DNA from: Tanypteryx hageni
Taxonomy: Eukaryota > Arthropoda > Insecta > Odonata > Petaluridae
DNA: 64,000 bases
Reading direction: 5' to 3'
NCBI GenBank assembly: GCA_028673005.1
Contig: CM054118.1
Span: forward strand, 57,171,338-57,235,337
Positions within the stretch are counted from its first letter, which is position 1, and the number at the start of each line of letters is the position of its first letter. Of this stretch, positions 22,066 to 34,150 are shown piece by piece. The notes beneath the pieces were generated by a model, which saw nothing but the letters and a program-made list of their open reading frames with translations, did not search any database and was not told where the DNA came from. The position numbers were made by a program, and so were the translations under genes.

Positions 22066-22101
<36 letters not shown>
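21951..22101. repeat. two (AT)n arrays around a fragment of the AT-linked repeat family
   Basis: (AT)n occupies about 21951-22017 and 22067-22101. Between them, 22018-22066 (CTTGTTGACATCCATATATC ... TTCCGTAAGCTGTT) is the reverse complement of the outer end of the elements at 27141-27190 and 47885-47935. The Tyr-Ile repeats translated from these arrays are not genes. Confidence 0.85.
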
Positions 22102-22104
<3 letters not shown>

Positions 22105-22940
22105 CAGGCATGCATTCTAACGTATTTATGCATCTAATGACATGCATAGTTCATATTTTACGTGGGTTTATACTTTGACCTGTATTTATAAACTATCATT
22201 TCATTTGGATATAATTATCCACGCGAACAGCAATTCATACATGGTGTGATAACGCCGCATCGGTTTCAGTATTGCAGATAAATGAACATAGACAATGCTT
22301 AATGCTTAAATATCGATAGATTTTATTCGATGGCCCGAAGGAAATGGCGGAATTTAAATTGTTGCGCAAAGGAAAATTGAGTTATGAATGATTCGTAATT
22401 TATATCACATTGAAAAATCTTATAGTAAACCACTGATAGTTTACTGGAAAATATTCGCATATTTTTCACCGTCCAATCCCCGGCATTATAGGTTTACATA
22501 ATATTTTGACATTTTTTCCGTTGTTTTTATTCGCTAATAATTTTTTCTTCTTTTTCATAACAAGGGACGAAATTTGCGTAATAGCTGTGTTTCCACGCAA
22601 GGTGAAAGGCGCGCGAGAACTGCATATTTACCTTTTTATCACCAAATAAAAAATGGATATTACCCGTAAAATATTCTCAATATTATACCCGTTTCGGTCT
22701 TTTTTTTAGTTTTCGGCATCCCCTGAAATTCCTCCCGAGAGGAGGAAACTTCCGAGTCATCGAGAGCACCGGCCGCAAAAGACGGATTAGAATTCCCCGC
22801 GTGACCGTTGGAAAATTTTACCACACCTCACTCATCAACCCATCTCCCTCCGTCGTCCCTGGAGACATGACCTTTCCATCCGCACCGTAGAAAGCCAACC
22901 CCGGTGCCTCTCTTACTCTATACTAAGCTACCGCATGGTC
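22102..22940. other. non-coding, nothing recognised
   Basis: AT-rich, with a somewhat GC-richer stretch from about 22720. No supported feature. Confidence 0.5.
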
Positions 22941-23480
22941 GAATGGGGGAAGGGTGTGCAATGACGCGGGAGGGAGAGGGGGGGGGGGAGGGGAGGGCGT
23001 GGTGGGGATATAGTATGGGGGTGAGAGCATAGGCGGGAGCAGATGTAACCTTCCGATGACCGACAATAAAAAGGGTGGCAATCTATTCATCACGGGGCGG
23101 TCGGGGGCTGGGGGTGGGGGAGTTGGTCGAATGGTGTGGGGAAACAAGAAGTGCGGTGACGAGGGAATTTGCTACGGGGATGGTCGGAACGGGAGTGAGA
23201 GGGGAAAGAGAGGTTTTGCGACGGATCGGGAGAGGAGAGAGGGGCGAGAGAGGTTGAGGGTGAAGGATGGGATATGGAAGGGGAGGGGGAATTGCGAGGG
23301 TGTTGGAATGAGGAGAGGGAAGATGGGAAGGGAATACGTGTGTAGGAGTGGGAAAGCGACCGGGCAGGGAGGGAAGAAGGGATGGAGGAGACAGAGGAGA
23401 GTGACTGCAGTGAATGGGAGAGAGGGGGAAAGGAGATGAGATAAAAACAAGAGATAGGAGGCAAAAAGGCATAGAGAATA
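22941..23480. repeat. purine-rich tract with long G runs
   Basis: The + strand is mainly G and A (GGGAGGGAGAGGGG and a G run near 22979-22990, GGAGAGGAGAGAGG at about 23229-23243), with quadruplex potential at about 22968-23002. Several overlapping frames on both strands (22923-23147, 23056-23439, 23083-23568, 23090-23464) are low complexity and mutually exclusive, so none is called. Confidence 0.65.
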
Positions 23481-25854
23481 ACAAGAGATCGAGGGATATA
23501 TGGATCAGTGTGAGAATAAAGATGAAGAGGCGTGGAGACGTTATACAGACTATACTAATACATTTCATGTATGAAAAAATTTACAAAGAGATCCTTTGAT
23601 TAAGAAATGACAAAAACGAGTGCAAGTAGAATGACACTAGTTATAGAATAAAGATGAAACGCGTTACAGTCAACATTTTATTTGTAACTATTTTGGTAAG
23701 GTAGCATAGACGTATAATAAAATCAATAAAATGATCAATAGGAAATTAGGTAAGGTTTAAGGAATGATTTACAGTTATAGGATTGAATACAATATGAAAC
23801 ACTACCCTGTTGATTTTTCGGTGTATTAATAACAATATATTTTAATTCTATTATTATTATAAAAACTACATTATCAGTAGTGTCAGTCTTACGATAGGTC
23901 TTGCTGACTAGGGAATACCTTTATGGTGTGGCGGTAAATACACCAATCACACTCTCCATTAACTTCATATATAAAAATAATAACATTTGAGGGGAAGCTT
24001 TCTGACTAAAAATGTTGAAAATGTAATGGAGCTTGCGAAATAAAAAATAGATACCGCGACTACCGGGTGCATACAAAAGAACGTGAGTTACGCCGGACCC
24101 ATTCTAAAAGAACACAAGAAATTGGATAGCATCCTACACGCTGACATAGCTGCAATATGTTTTTCTTTGAAATGAACCATAAATCGATTTGAATCATAGA
24201 TTCTCACGAATGAAATATCGCTCGCAGGAGGAAAAGAGGCTTATTGCAGTAGATTTAAAAACTCCACGACCGCGCTTCGATGATATAGAGGCCATATATT
24301 GAAGGAGAGAAAAATACCCAACCATAAGTTCTCGGTCCCAACCTAAGCAGAGTGATGACGTTGCTTGGGAACCCGTTGTCGGCCGCAGAAATTCTCAGCT
24401 CTTTCTTCGTAATGACGTATCTCTAAGGAACTCTTTGAAACGGGAACAAAAGGAGCGGAATATGTCGAAATTAACGAGTGATCGGAGGGAAAATTCGTAG
24501 AGATTCAAAGTGTAAGAAATAGCATCAAATAGTAATCATAAGAATTTTTTGACCTTAATAAAATGTCAGGTTTTAGTGACGAACGATAGCGAAATGAGGG
24601 ATGGTTCGAAAGGGTTAAAACAAAGATTGATTCGTTTTCGTGACTTTAATTCTGGAAATATCGATAAGTACAGTTCGCAGAAGTGCTCAAGTCATGCAAG
24701 TTTAATTCCTCTGTCCATGTAGTGGGGATTTTATCCTATAGGAGTACTGCGTTTATTTTGTGACAAAAGAAACGCGGTCACATTCTCAAAATGTCTGCAC
24801 TATAGGGATTTGATGAATTAAATTTTTTATGAGCCGTTATAATTAATTAAATTAGTTAAAACCACATAACTAATAAGATTTTATCGCTATCTCTTATAGC
24901 AATATTCGCAAAATTCAAATACATTTCGTAAAAGAAACAAACACGCATAACAGATCAATATTACATTGAGCACTTTTGATAAAAAACGGTCAATATTTGT
25001 GTTACGCAAATATATCTATAAAAATAAAAAAGTAACGAAGTGATGAATTCATTGTTAAGCGAGAACAAAAATTTTGAGTAATATACATTATTCATAACTT
25101 CATGCTCCTAGTTGGCAGAAGCAACGACGCAACGAAACGATACCAAAATATACAAAATAAATTCGACCGCAGGACAATTCGATTGAAATAAATTCCTAGA
25201 ACGGGTCCATTTCCCGCAATAAAGAAAATTATTTCTTTCTGGCGACATCAAACGGTCGAGTAAAAGGAATCGTGCCGTAATTGGGCAAAAAAGGAAAACA
25301 GAAAGCACCGGAAATAGCGTTTCGTTTGCTTATTCTGCGCGAGTTGCCGCGGGGGAATGGGGAACAAACTAGCATCTAGCATCGAAGTAACGACAGGAGA
25401 TGAAAGGCGAAATTCGCAATCAAGGGAGCATAAAAGGAACGTTAACAAACATGTAGTTGTGAGAGAGATAGAGGGAAAGAGAAAGGCATTAGAGGTTTCG
25501 AATCGGACCATTGCGTTTCCAACGAGATTTTGATTCAAAAACCTCTTCCCTTTGTCTCTCTAGCTCTTCACCATCGAAATATTTCTCCGTGGCGCTACGT
25601 CTAGAATTGCTCTCTAATATGCGCGCACTTTTTGGGCATCAGAGGGCAGAGGTCGCTCTTCAAAAATGGAGGAGGTCCCGGTGCCTTCGGCATGGAGCCC
25701 ATTCTCCGTGCCCTTTGGCTTCCGTCGGATATCTCTCCCACGAGCTCTTCCGATATGCAAATATTCGTGCCCCAAAGGGGCCGGGATGGAAATCAGGCAT
25801 TCGCTATAATGATGGAGCATTCAAAGGGAATACGAGGGTTTGGGATGGGGAAGG
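23481..25854. other. non-coding, nothing recognised
   Basis: AT-rich up to about 25100 and mixed afterwards. Frames at 25108-25538 (minus) and 25511-25897 (plus) overlap each other, have no domain, and lie in average-looking sequence. Confidence 0.45.
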
Positions 25855-25975
25855 TGTCTATATGAATCAGGAGAAGGGGAGGAAGGGAGAGAGATGAAAG
25901 GACGGGAAGAGAAAATGGAAGAAGAGGGAAAGAGAGAATGGAGGAGAAAGGAAAAAAAGGCTCCTATGATGAGTG
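25855..25975. repeat. short purine-rich tract
   Basis: GGAGAAGGGGAGGAAGGGAG-type sequence on the + strand, almost free of pyrimidines between about 25868 and 25960. Confidence 0.6.
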
Positions 25976-27084
25976 AGGGATTTTAAAAGTAACTTTCAGT
26001 CTCCAAACAGATTTTATAATATTATGTGTATTATGAACGATTAAATAAAAGCGCACACGCATATGTATGCGCACACATTCACATATTCAATCCTCTTTGA
26101 TTCAAACCGATAAATCGAATTTTCGATCACTCTAAGATGTTATTTCTTCCCTTCAGCATTCTTATACGTTTAGATTAAATTCTTTGGCGCAAATTTTTGC
26201 CTTTCCTCACGGTTCGAATTATCACGGTTCCATTATAACAAGGGATGAGAGCAACTTCGATTTGTGTTTGCGTAGCGGAATCTTCGTTACCATTGCCGTT
26301 TAAAGGATACATTAAACTAAAGAGATTGGATGATAAATAAACTGCTGGCATAAAAACAGGAAGGAAAGGAGGAAGAGAAGAAACAGGAAAAAATAGGATA
26401 AAAATTTACCCTCAGGAAAGTTTGGGTCTCATTTTGAAGTACATGATGAGATAAAAAAACGAACGAGGTGGCATTCCCAGTCTTTTTTCTTTATTTTTTC
26501 ATAATGACGTATTTTTAATATTTTTAGCATTTTTCCCTTTCAGCAATAAATATTTAATTTAAAATCTTAAAATGTTGAAAACTATGTCGAATGGTATTCC
26601 ATAAAAAGACAATATTCAATAATTTTCCTTAAATTTGGAAACGCTACACACAAGTGAATCCGAAAAATACTTAGCAAGAAGGAATATTCAGAATTTATGA
26701 ATGTAATAGTCAACAAAGTTAGCAGGCAAAAGATAGAGCACTAATAAGTAAAGATTTGCAGAGTAAAGGAAGGATAAGAAGAATTTTGCGGGAGAAAATA
26801 AAAGGCAACCTCTGCCAAAATCATATTGCCGGATGAGATTCTAATGCAAAGATCTAGAATCTAATCTTAGATCTTAGCGTAATCCTCACGAGACGTCTCT
26901 TACTCTCCCTCGTGGACCTAGCGCAGTTCCTAAGACTGCGAATTGAGGAAGAAAACCCGCTCTTTCTTTATCTTAGTAAAAAAATAAAACCGGAACGACT
27001 GACCCATTTCCACTACCGAAACCGTCCCAGAACATCCACGAACGAAAAGTATTCCCATGCGGAAGGTAATAAAAATAACAAGAG

Positions 27085-27087
<3 letters not shown>
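25976..27087. other. non-coding, nothing recognised
   Basis: AT-rich. No repeats or supported frames. Confidence 0.45.
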
Positions 27088-27142
<55 letters not shown>

Positions 27143-27482
27143 CAGCTTACGGAAAAGGAAAGGTAAAATGGATATATGGATCTCAACAAGGTGTTGGGAT
27201 GAGGAGACCCAGTGAACACTCACCAATCAGACGACTTCAGGTTGGCGAGGCCCCGGAGATGTCGAAGCGACACACGTAAAAGAACACTAAAATACAGAAA
27301 CATCACAAACGTTGAAGCTTTCGGAATTATTCCTTCATCAACTACAGAGAGAGAACGTTTGTGATGTTTCTGTGTTTTAGTGTTCTTTTACGTGTGTCGC
27401 TTCGACATCCCCGGGGCCTCGCCAACCTGAAGTCGTCTGATTGGTGAGTGTTCACTGGGTTTCCTCATCCCAACACCTTGTT

Positions 27483-27521
<39 letters not shown>
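27088..27521. mobile_element. foldback element between (AT)n arrays
   Basis: (AT)n at 27088-27140 and 27486-27521 bracket a near-palindrome. The left arm at about 27183-27313 is the reverse complement of the right arm at about 27354-27485 with about four mismatches in 131 bp. The left side continues outward through 27141-27182, a tail missing on the right. The roughly 40-bp centre contains, on the minus strand, TTGATGA, one base, GGAA-TAA-TTCC, GAAA, GCTT: the same layout as the hammerhead-like motifs elsewhere in the window. A non-inverted copy is at 47885-48096 and a fragment at 22018-22066. I read it as a head-to-head dimer of a Penelope-like terminal region. Superfamily assignment is tentative. 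Confidence 0.65.
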
Positions 27522-27525
<4 letters not shown>

Positions 27526-27839
27526 TTTCCTGAGGCACAGGTATGAAAAAGGTAAGGATTAAAGGAGGAAGAATGCAGATTTTTCATAGTCAACAACAAC
27601 CATTAAAAAACCTGCATTCTTAATCCATGTAACTTAGAAACAAAAATTGAAAAATAAAAGTTGGTTCAGTTTTTTCCTGTCACCGTGTACGTTTGTGCGT
27701 GTATTTATATGAGTGTGTCTCGTTAATTCGCGACGCAAAATAGGAAAAATGGGGGAGGGTAATAAAACTTGAAAAAATGCAGCCCGAGGGAAAGGTCCGC
27801 GGAATACGATGAGTAGAAAAAGCCTCTACGCGGCGCATC
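27522..27839. other. non-coding with a small imperfect inverted repeat
   Basis: GAATGCAGATTTTTCAT near 27571-27588 and AAAAAACCTGCATTCTTAATCC near 27606-27625 are inverted relatives. Otherwise nothing recognised. Confidence 0.4.
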
Positions 27840-28270
27840 CGTTAGGGGATGGCAAAAAGCGAATCGTCGTTTTGGGAGAAAGATTGGGAAAAGGGAGAGA
27901 GAGAGATGCGAAAAAGGGGAGAACAGAGAAATAGCGGCAGATGTGTTGCGGGGGTGACCGTGTGATGGAATAGAGCGGGGTGTTGTGGGGTTGATGCTGC
28001 TTAAGGAAAGGGAAGATGTGCGAGATGAAGGGATCTTCGGCCACGATTGGGGCGAAAAGCCAATTGAGAGAACGAGGGGACCTTACAGACGTAGGGGGGG
28101 AGAAAGGGATATAAGGCGGTAAGATCGGGTGAGGTCAGGAGGAGGAAATAGGAGGCAAGTAGAATGGTTTCGTGGGTCGGTAGGAAGAGAGAAAAAAAAT
28201 AGAACGAGATCCGGAAGAGGAGAAGATCAGGGAAAGATGGTCGGAGAAAGGGTGTACGGAGAAGGAGTTT
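27840..28270. repeat. purine-rich tract
   Basis: The + strand is rich in GGAG/GAAA blocks (GGGAGAGAGAGAG near 27893-27905, GTAGGGGGGGAGAAAGG near 28090-28107). The minus frame at 27826-28044 is low complexity. Confidence 0.55.
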
Positions 28271-30182
28271 TACCGAGGGTGTTGTGCTCGGGATTCTGAG
28301 GTCAGGAGACTAACGATGGCCACTTGAGATAAACAGGATTTGGGATCAGCGCGGGGAAATGAGAGTTGCGGAAAGATTTCTTCGCCATAGAGATGTTGGA
28401 GGGAGATTTCGGGGTAAGAATTGCCCATGCAAATGTATCGCTCGGTTCATCGCGCTTGTTCGGGTCAAGGGTACAAGGAAACGTCGGTCTTAAGCTACTT
28501 TATGGATGTAGATGATTCAGGCGTTATAGTGGTATTGCTCCGGTTATTAGATGGCTCGAAAAGGAAGTTGTCATAATATGGTCAAGGCTGTGTAGATGTT
28601 GAGATCCCGGTGCATAATGAAATAACTATCTGATAACCACGACGATAAGTCACACTGACAATATTTTAATTATTCTCTGGGACCAATATTTCTCATGAAA
28701 TATCCTTGCAAGTAATTCTTTATCAAAATATATGACATGTATTTCAGTATTTTTCCAGGACATTTTCTTAATCACACGCTTCACTTAACGAGATAAAGAT
28801 AGCAATAAATTCCGCGATTAGCATATAATGTCTACGTAGAGTTTACCGAGCTATCGTTGAATTTTGAGATATTATAATGCTATACATTAAGATTGTTAAT
28901 TTGTCTTAAATAATGGTGATTATCCGGTAAATATAGCATTTTATCTGCCGAACTCGTAACCAAATTCAAACCGTGTCATAAAAGGTGTATCTGAAAGATT
29001 TATTTATTTAGCGTAATAACAATATTAGTTGTGACGCACAATATCTACGAAATTTAAAAGCATTGGAAGTAAAACCTACTCAATGGCACTTTCATCACAT
29101 ATCATATACAAACTCCATACGCTGGCCAGAGAGTATAACTTCCATAGTAGTTTAATATATCTTCTTTAAAATAACCCTGAAAAAGGGCATTTTAATCGAA
29201 TGAAAATACAACATTATAGGACGAATCTTCCAAAAACATGCCATAACTCAAATAACCGTAGTTTATTTATTACAGAAAGTGGCCATTTATCCGAAATATG
29301 AAATCATAAATCGTTTTGACCATTAAGGCTGAATTTAAAATCGCCGTAGGTTGGGCGCCCTAATAAATTATTACCCTTTCACCTTTGGAAGAAAATTCTG
29401 TAAAAAAGGAAAGTGAATAAGAGAAAATGAGAGTGAAAGATAGTGGTAGAGATAGAAAAATTACGATAGCAAAGAGGGAGACAAGGTGTGTATGCGTATA
29501 GAAGAGTCGAGTTAACAACAAAGAATAGATCAAATTGTTTTCGTGATCCGCTGAAATAAATAAACATTGTGTACAGCAGTATGTGGTACTTTATTTATAC
29601 AAGCTGTTGGTGCTTGCATACTGCAAGCGCTTAAAAAATCACCATACACCAAGATCTAAACTCGTAAATTTGAACTGCACAGTGAGACGAAACTGTTTCA
29701 TTTTACATTAATCTCTCGTAATGCTAAAAGTACTTGAAAATAGTTAAACGATACGATACCCCTTTGGTGGCACTGCTGCTGCCAACAACAAATCAAATAC
29801 AATACACTGGCTAAATAACACGAAATATACTAACAATTATATTGCAGTGACATAATACAAAGCAACAATATAGTACAATACTTAATAGGAATGTCCACTT
29901 GAGGAATCACAAATGATACGGAAAGAATTCGACTCGCTGGGCAATCTTCCGCAGGTGTGTTCGCCTCTCAGTCCTTTCTCGTTCTTCCCCACTCTCCGTC
30001 TATCTCTCTCTCTCTGCTCGCTCCTCGTGGCAAGGCTGTCGGATCGGGAATCACCTTTAGTTCGCGGTGAAGTTCGAGTAGAGGGCACTGCACTCGCGAA
30101 CGGTAATTGGTTCTAGGGTCTTTCTAGTGGTGTCCTCTTCCGGGCTAATGTCTGTTGCTATAAAAGAAGGAACTCTGTACGT
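28271..30182. other. non-coding, nothing recognised
   Basis: AT-rich. Overlapping opposite-strand frames at 29882-30088 and 29913-30116 have no domain. Confidence 0.45.
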
Positions 30183-30300
30183 ACGCGCAAAGCCGGAGTA
30201 CTCGCGTATGCCGGAGTACGAGCGTATGCCGGGGTGCGTGCGTATGCAGGGGTTCGTGCGTATGCATGGGTTCGTGCGTATGCAGGGGTTCGTCGTTTGC
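30183..30300 (+). repeat. 18-bp minisatellite, about six units
   Basis: CGTATGC recurs exactly every 18 bases at 30205, 30223, 30241, 30259 and 30277, within units close to CGTATGCAGGGGTTCGTG, with a decayed unit at the left. The period is a multiple of three, so a frame at 30127-30369 stays open with a repeating six-residue VRMQGF-like unit. There is no other evidence that it is translated. Confidence 0.9.
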
Positions 30301-30770
30301 TGCGAAAAACTGATGGGGAACTTGATAAATTGTCAAAACTGGAAAAATGCTGTATCTGACTCCATTTAAATAAGATAATAGTTTTCTTTTTCCCAGAAAT
30401 TAAGGCATCTATCCGGAATTTCTAAAGTCTCTGGCAATCGGCTCTCATCCAAGCCATCCAATTTCATGTTTTATGGCTCAGATCGCCGTTTCAGCAATAA
30501 CTATACTCATCTTTAAGACAATAGCCTATATGTTACTCTAACATTTATGTAAAAATGTTAGAATATGTTAGAATAATGGCGTCATCGTCCATGCCTTTTA
30601 GTACGTATCCGGATAAAAAAAATGAATTTAAAATTATCACGTCATCATGTGTATACATCGTTGGCTGAAATCAAATGGATTATAATGCAGTCTAAGCATT
30701 AAATCAATGCTCTTGAAGTATGCAAAATCAATTCCCATTGAAAGGTTTATATTTATATTTTTACTTTCTC
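30301..30770. other. non-coding, nothing recognised
   Basis: AT-rich. The flank before the repeat copy at 30771 is unremarkable. Confidence 0.45.
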
Positions 30771-30865
30771 CATATACGTAGTATTGTTTTCATGAAAAAA
30801 ATCGACTTCGAGATTTCAACGGAAATACACGTTTTGAGGTCCCCTGAACACGTTTTGACTATTTC
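30771..30865 (+). repeat. copy C of the dispersed repeat core
   Basis: Matches 18961-19075, with an internal deletion of about 18 bases after the shared ACTTTCTCCATATACGTAGT and then identity through to about 30863. It stops there, whereas the copy at 18961 continues. Confidence 0.8.
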
Positions 30866-31509
30866 CCATATTTCCCCCTTGCCACCATGCTGAAATAACA
30901 ATCGCCACCTTTTATATGCATAGGATTAAAATTTTGGATAAAATGCAATCCCATTATCTTTGTAGTGATAGTTAGTATTCAATTTAGGAAACTCTTCATG
31001 GTCCAAATTAGGCTACAACGCCATATTGACTTGCAGCGACCAATATTTAAATTACCCGCCCACTTACTGGCTATTTCGTACGATGTAATGAAAGACAGAA
31101 ATCTATAATTTTAGCACAAATCATTGGCATATTAAAATTACGTACCTTGAGAATGAATTTGCGCTTAGGTAGGGTCCCCAAAAATAGCTATGCACATGCT
31201 AAAATTAAACTTGACTCGAACCACACAGCTTTCACAACTGATAGGGCGGTTTAATGCATCAAGTAGTTCCTATTCGTGATGCTAGAACGCCTCTCTGTAC
31301 AGAAACTTCTACACTGTAAGCATCGTACAATTTAGGTGGCGGTCCAATACATGCAATTCCTCCCTATGCGATGCAATGCTCTGGATGTTCTCAAATTTTT
31401 ATCTCCAATACTAGAAGTCGTGGTCTTGCGGGATTTTTTGTGGAAAAAACTGTCCTCTATGAGAATCAAGTTTTTAATCGATAGCGGCGGAGCGCCTAAT
31501 GGTATAATA

Positions 31510-32000
31510 TATAAAGAATAGAGCATGTCTGTCTGTCTTCTACGCTTTCGGACAACGCGAGAGCCAGCGCAACCAAATTTTGCATAGACTCCGCTGTAAT
31601 GCAGGGGAAGGTTGAAGGATTGATTTTCATCCAATTCCAAGGTCCTAAGTTCGATTCCAGGAGCTTTTATTTTTTCCCATTAGAATATCATGGGAATGAG
31701 CGCATCGTATTTTCGTCTTGCAATTTAAAAATTACTTATACTCATCGTAGAAACTCGAGGCTTGGACCGAAAACGTCTAAAAAATAGTTTTTTATTTTCA
31801 TACTGTCGATTGTCCAAGAGGCATCAAACCAATACGTAAATTGGTTTTGATCCCGGAAATTCGACTTTTTAAAACTGAAAATCTGGTGCTCCCGGTGGCC
31901 ACCAAATACGCGAAAAATTTTTGACGTTTGTTAGTATTAACTGAAAGGAAACGAAGCATTCGTTTTCTCTGAAGTACCAGGGTTCGAGTCCTGGTGCAAT
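31510..32000 (+). repeat. decayed interspersed element(s) with tRNA-T-arm-like phrases
   Basis: 31527-31540 (GTCTGTCTGTC), a GACAACGCGAGAGCCAGCGC phrase, and then GGTCCTAAGTTCGATTCCAG at 31641-31660 resemble the middle and end of an interspersed repeat. A second phrase, CCAGGGTTCGAGTCCTGG at 31977-31994, looks like another copy's end. 39740-39935 has the same order (GTCTGTCGG ... CCCGGATTCGATTTCAGG). The T-arm-like hairpins are not part of intact tRNAs. Confidence 0.4.
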
Positions 32001-32683
32001 TTTACCTTCGTTTACTTGATTTTGTGTGAAACAGTCTTGAGACATTCTCGAATTTTTATCTCGGAATACATTTTTTAATTGGTACCTCGCAGATCGTATA
32101 AGATCCAAGGGAAGGAAAATATGGCTCCCTAATTGTTCTCACCAAATAAATTTTTAAAGAGGTAGAAATCGTCGTATTGTTCGCAAAATATTAGTTATAA
32201 ATCATCGTTATAATTAAATGATTAACTTGCTGGGAACGAGGAAGAATCGCAATAGAAGTTTTAAAAATTATTCCGCTTGTTCTATGTTCATTTAAAATGC
32301 TACGTCTTTTATTGCGTTAAAGCACAACCAGTGAATTTCGTTTCCTTTTTCGTTCAAGGTGCTGTGGATCCCTCCCTTTTCTTCCATTTTCAATGTCAAA
32401 TCTTCACCCTTTTAGTCCTTCGTGAGCCCCAAAGTGTGAGGTGGTCATTTTGTGATGATGCCGTGTGATGTGTGCGTGTGATGATGATGTGTGTGCGTTT
32501 GTGTGTGTCAAGGGGAATCTCTTTCATCCTGTTAAAATGCCTTCTCCCACCGCTGGAAAATTTACACAGCACCAAAGGTAGGATGATGATTTTTCTTTCC
32601 CTTTGATTTTAGTAAATCTCCTGATGTGCGCACACACATACATACATGTATCTACACATATACGTAAAATCCAACTCTACTTT

Positions 32684-32740
32684 TGGTGGTTCACCAATGA
32701 AGACGATTTTATTGTAACCGAATTGCGCATCTGGTTTTTT
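32684..32740 (+). repeat. diverged copy of the 12.6-kb foldback family
   Basis: GGTTCACCAATGAAGACG, then TTGTAACCGAATTGCGCATCTGG, in the same order as the right arm at 12676-12728. Its helix I equivalent (ACCA/TGGT) and GCGC centre are kept, but core bases are changed. Confidence 0.6.
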
Positions 32741-32857
32741 GTCTATGAATACTTATATTGTAATGTTTTATTCTTAAGAGTTTTGGTTGGTTCACGATAT
32801 GCTTTACATTTTGAACTAGAGGAAGAATATATTAGTATAAAAAATTGGTCACTGTAG

Positions 32858-32996
32858 AGGGCTGGTTAGCGTGCTAGGTTGACGGGTTCGCATCCTGTCC
32901 AGGGCACGGCTGTATATGTTCGTCTTTTTTATCGTTATTAAGCTCATTGTAAAAGGACGTCAACGGCTATTCATGAGCAAGATTAAATAAATAAAT
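32858..32996 (+). mobile_element. tRNA-derived SINE, about 140 bp
   Basis: GGGCTGGTTAGCGTGCTAGG (A-box-like) is followed by GACGGGTTCGCATCCTGTCC, which holds the B-box GGTTCGCATCC at 32885-32895, then a short unrelated body with GGACGTCAACGGCTATTCAT, ending in an ATTAAATAAATAAAT tail at about 32981-32996. A pol III head plus an A/T-rich simple tail is the SINE layout. The A-to-B box spacing is shorter than in a tRNA, so it is degenerate. No clear target duplication. Confidence 0.6.
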
Positions 32997-32999
32997 CAT

Positions 33000-33430
33000 G
33001 ATGACAGATATTTTGAGTATGATGGAAATAAAGATGAAGGAAGAAATTTGACAGGGCGTGAGAGAGATAAAGAAAAGGAGAGTGGCAAACCTACATTTGC
33101 AGAAATTGGTCGCACAGAGGGAAAATGACAAGGAGAAATGCTCAGGGAGTTAGATAGACATTTAAGGAGATATGAGTCAAAAACTAGGAAGGAAATTCAA
33201 ATGGAGCGATGGTTGGGTAAACGTAGAGAGAGAAGCGATAAGAAGTTCTCGGAGAGAGTGAAATATGAGCGAGTTGGCTTAGGGTGTAAATGTATTCGTC
33301 GAGGAAGGGAGACGGAGAGAGAAAGATAGAGGAGATAGGGGAAGATAAGTGGGAGTGGGAATAGATCAAAGCGAAATAAAAACGTGGGAGAGGGGATGGA
33401 AGAATATTGGCGAGAATGGTACTTTTTTAA
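33000..33430. repeat. purine-rich tract
   Basis: The + strand is dominated by GAGA, GGAA and AAGG. Frames at 33138-33329 (plus) and 33184-33508 (minus) overlap and are low complexity (Arg/Glu/Lys or Ser/Leu/Pro). Confidence 0.55.

Positions 33431-34150
<720 letters not shown>

Noticed and set aside
21894..22147. Frames with long Tyr-Ile repeats (also at 27 kb, 34 kb, 38 kb and 48 kb)
   Set aside because: Direct translation of (AT)n microsatellites.
23083..23568. 161-codon minus frame
   Set aside because: Ser/Pro/Leu/Ile low complexity opposite a purine tract, with three other overlapping frames of equal quality.
24605..24630. AGGGTTAA-type end suggesting a piggyBac terminus, with TTAACCC at 17786 and 63807
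   Set aside because: No matching opposite ends at a plausible distance.
31977..31994. T-arm-like hairpin CCAGGGTTCGAGTCCTGG suggesting a tRNA
   Set aside because: No D arm or anticodon arm upstream; similar phrases recur at 31641 and 39885, so it fits a repeat better.
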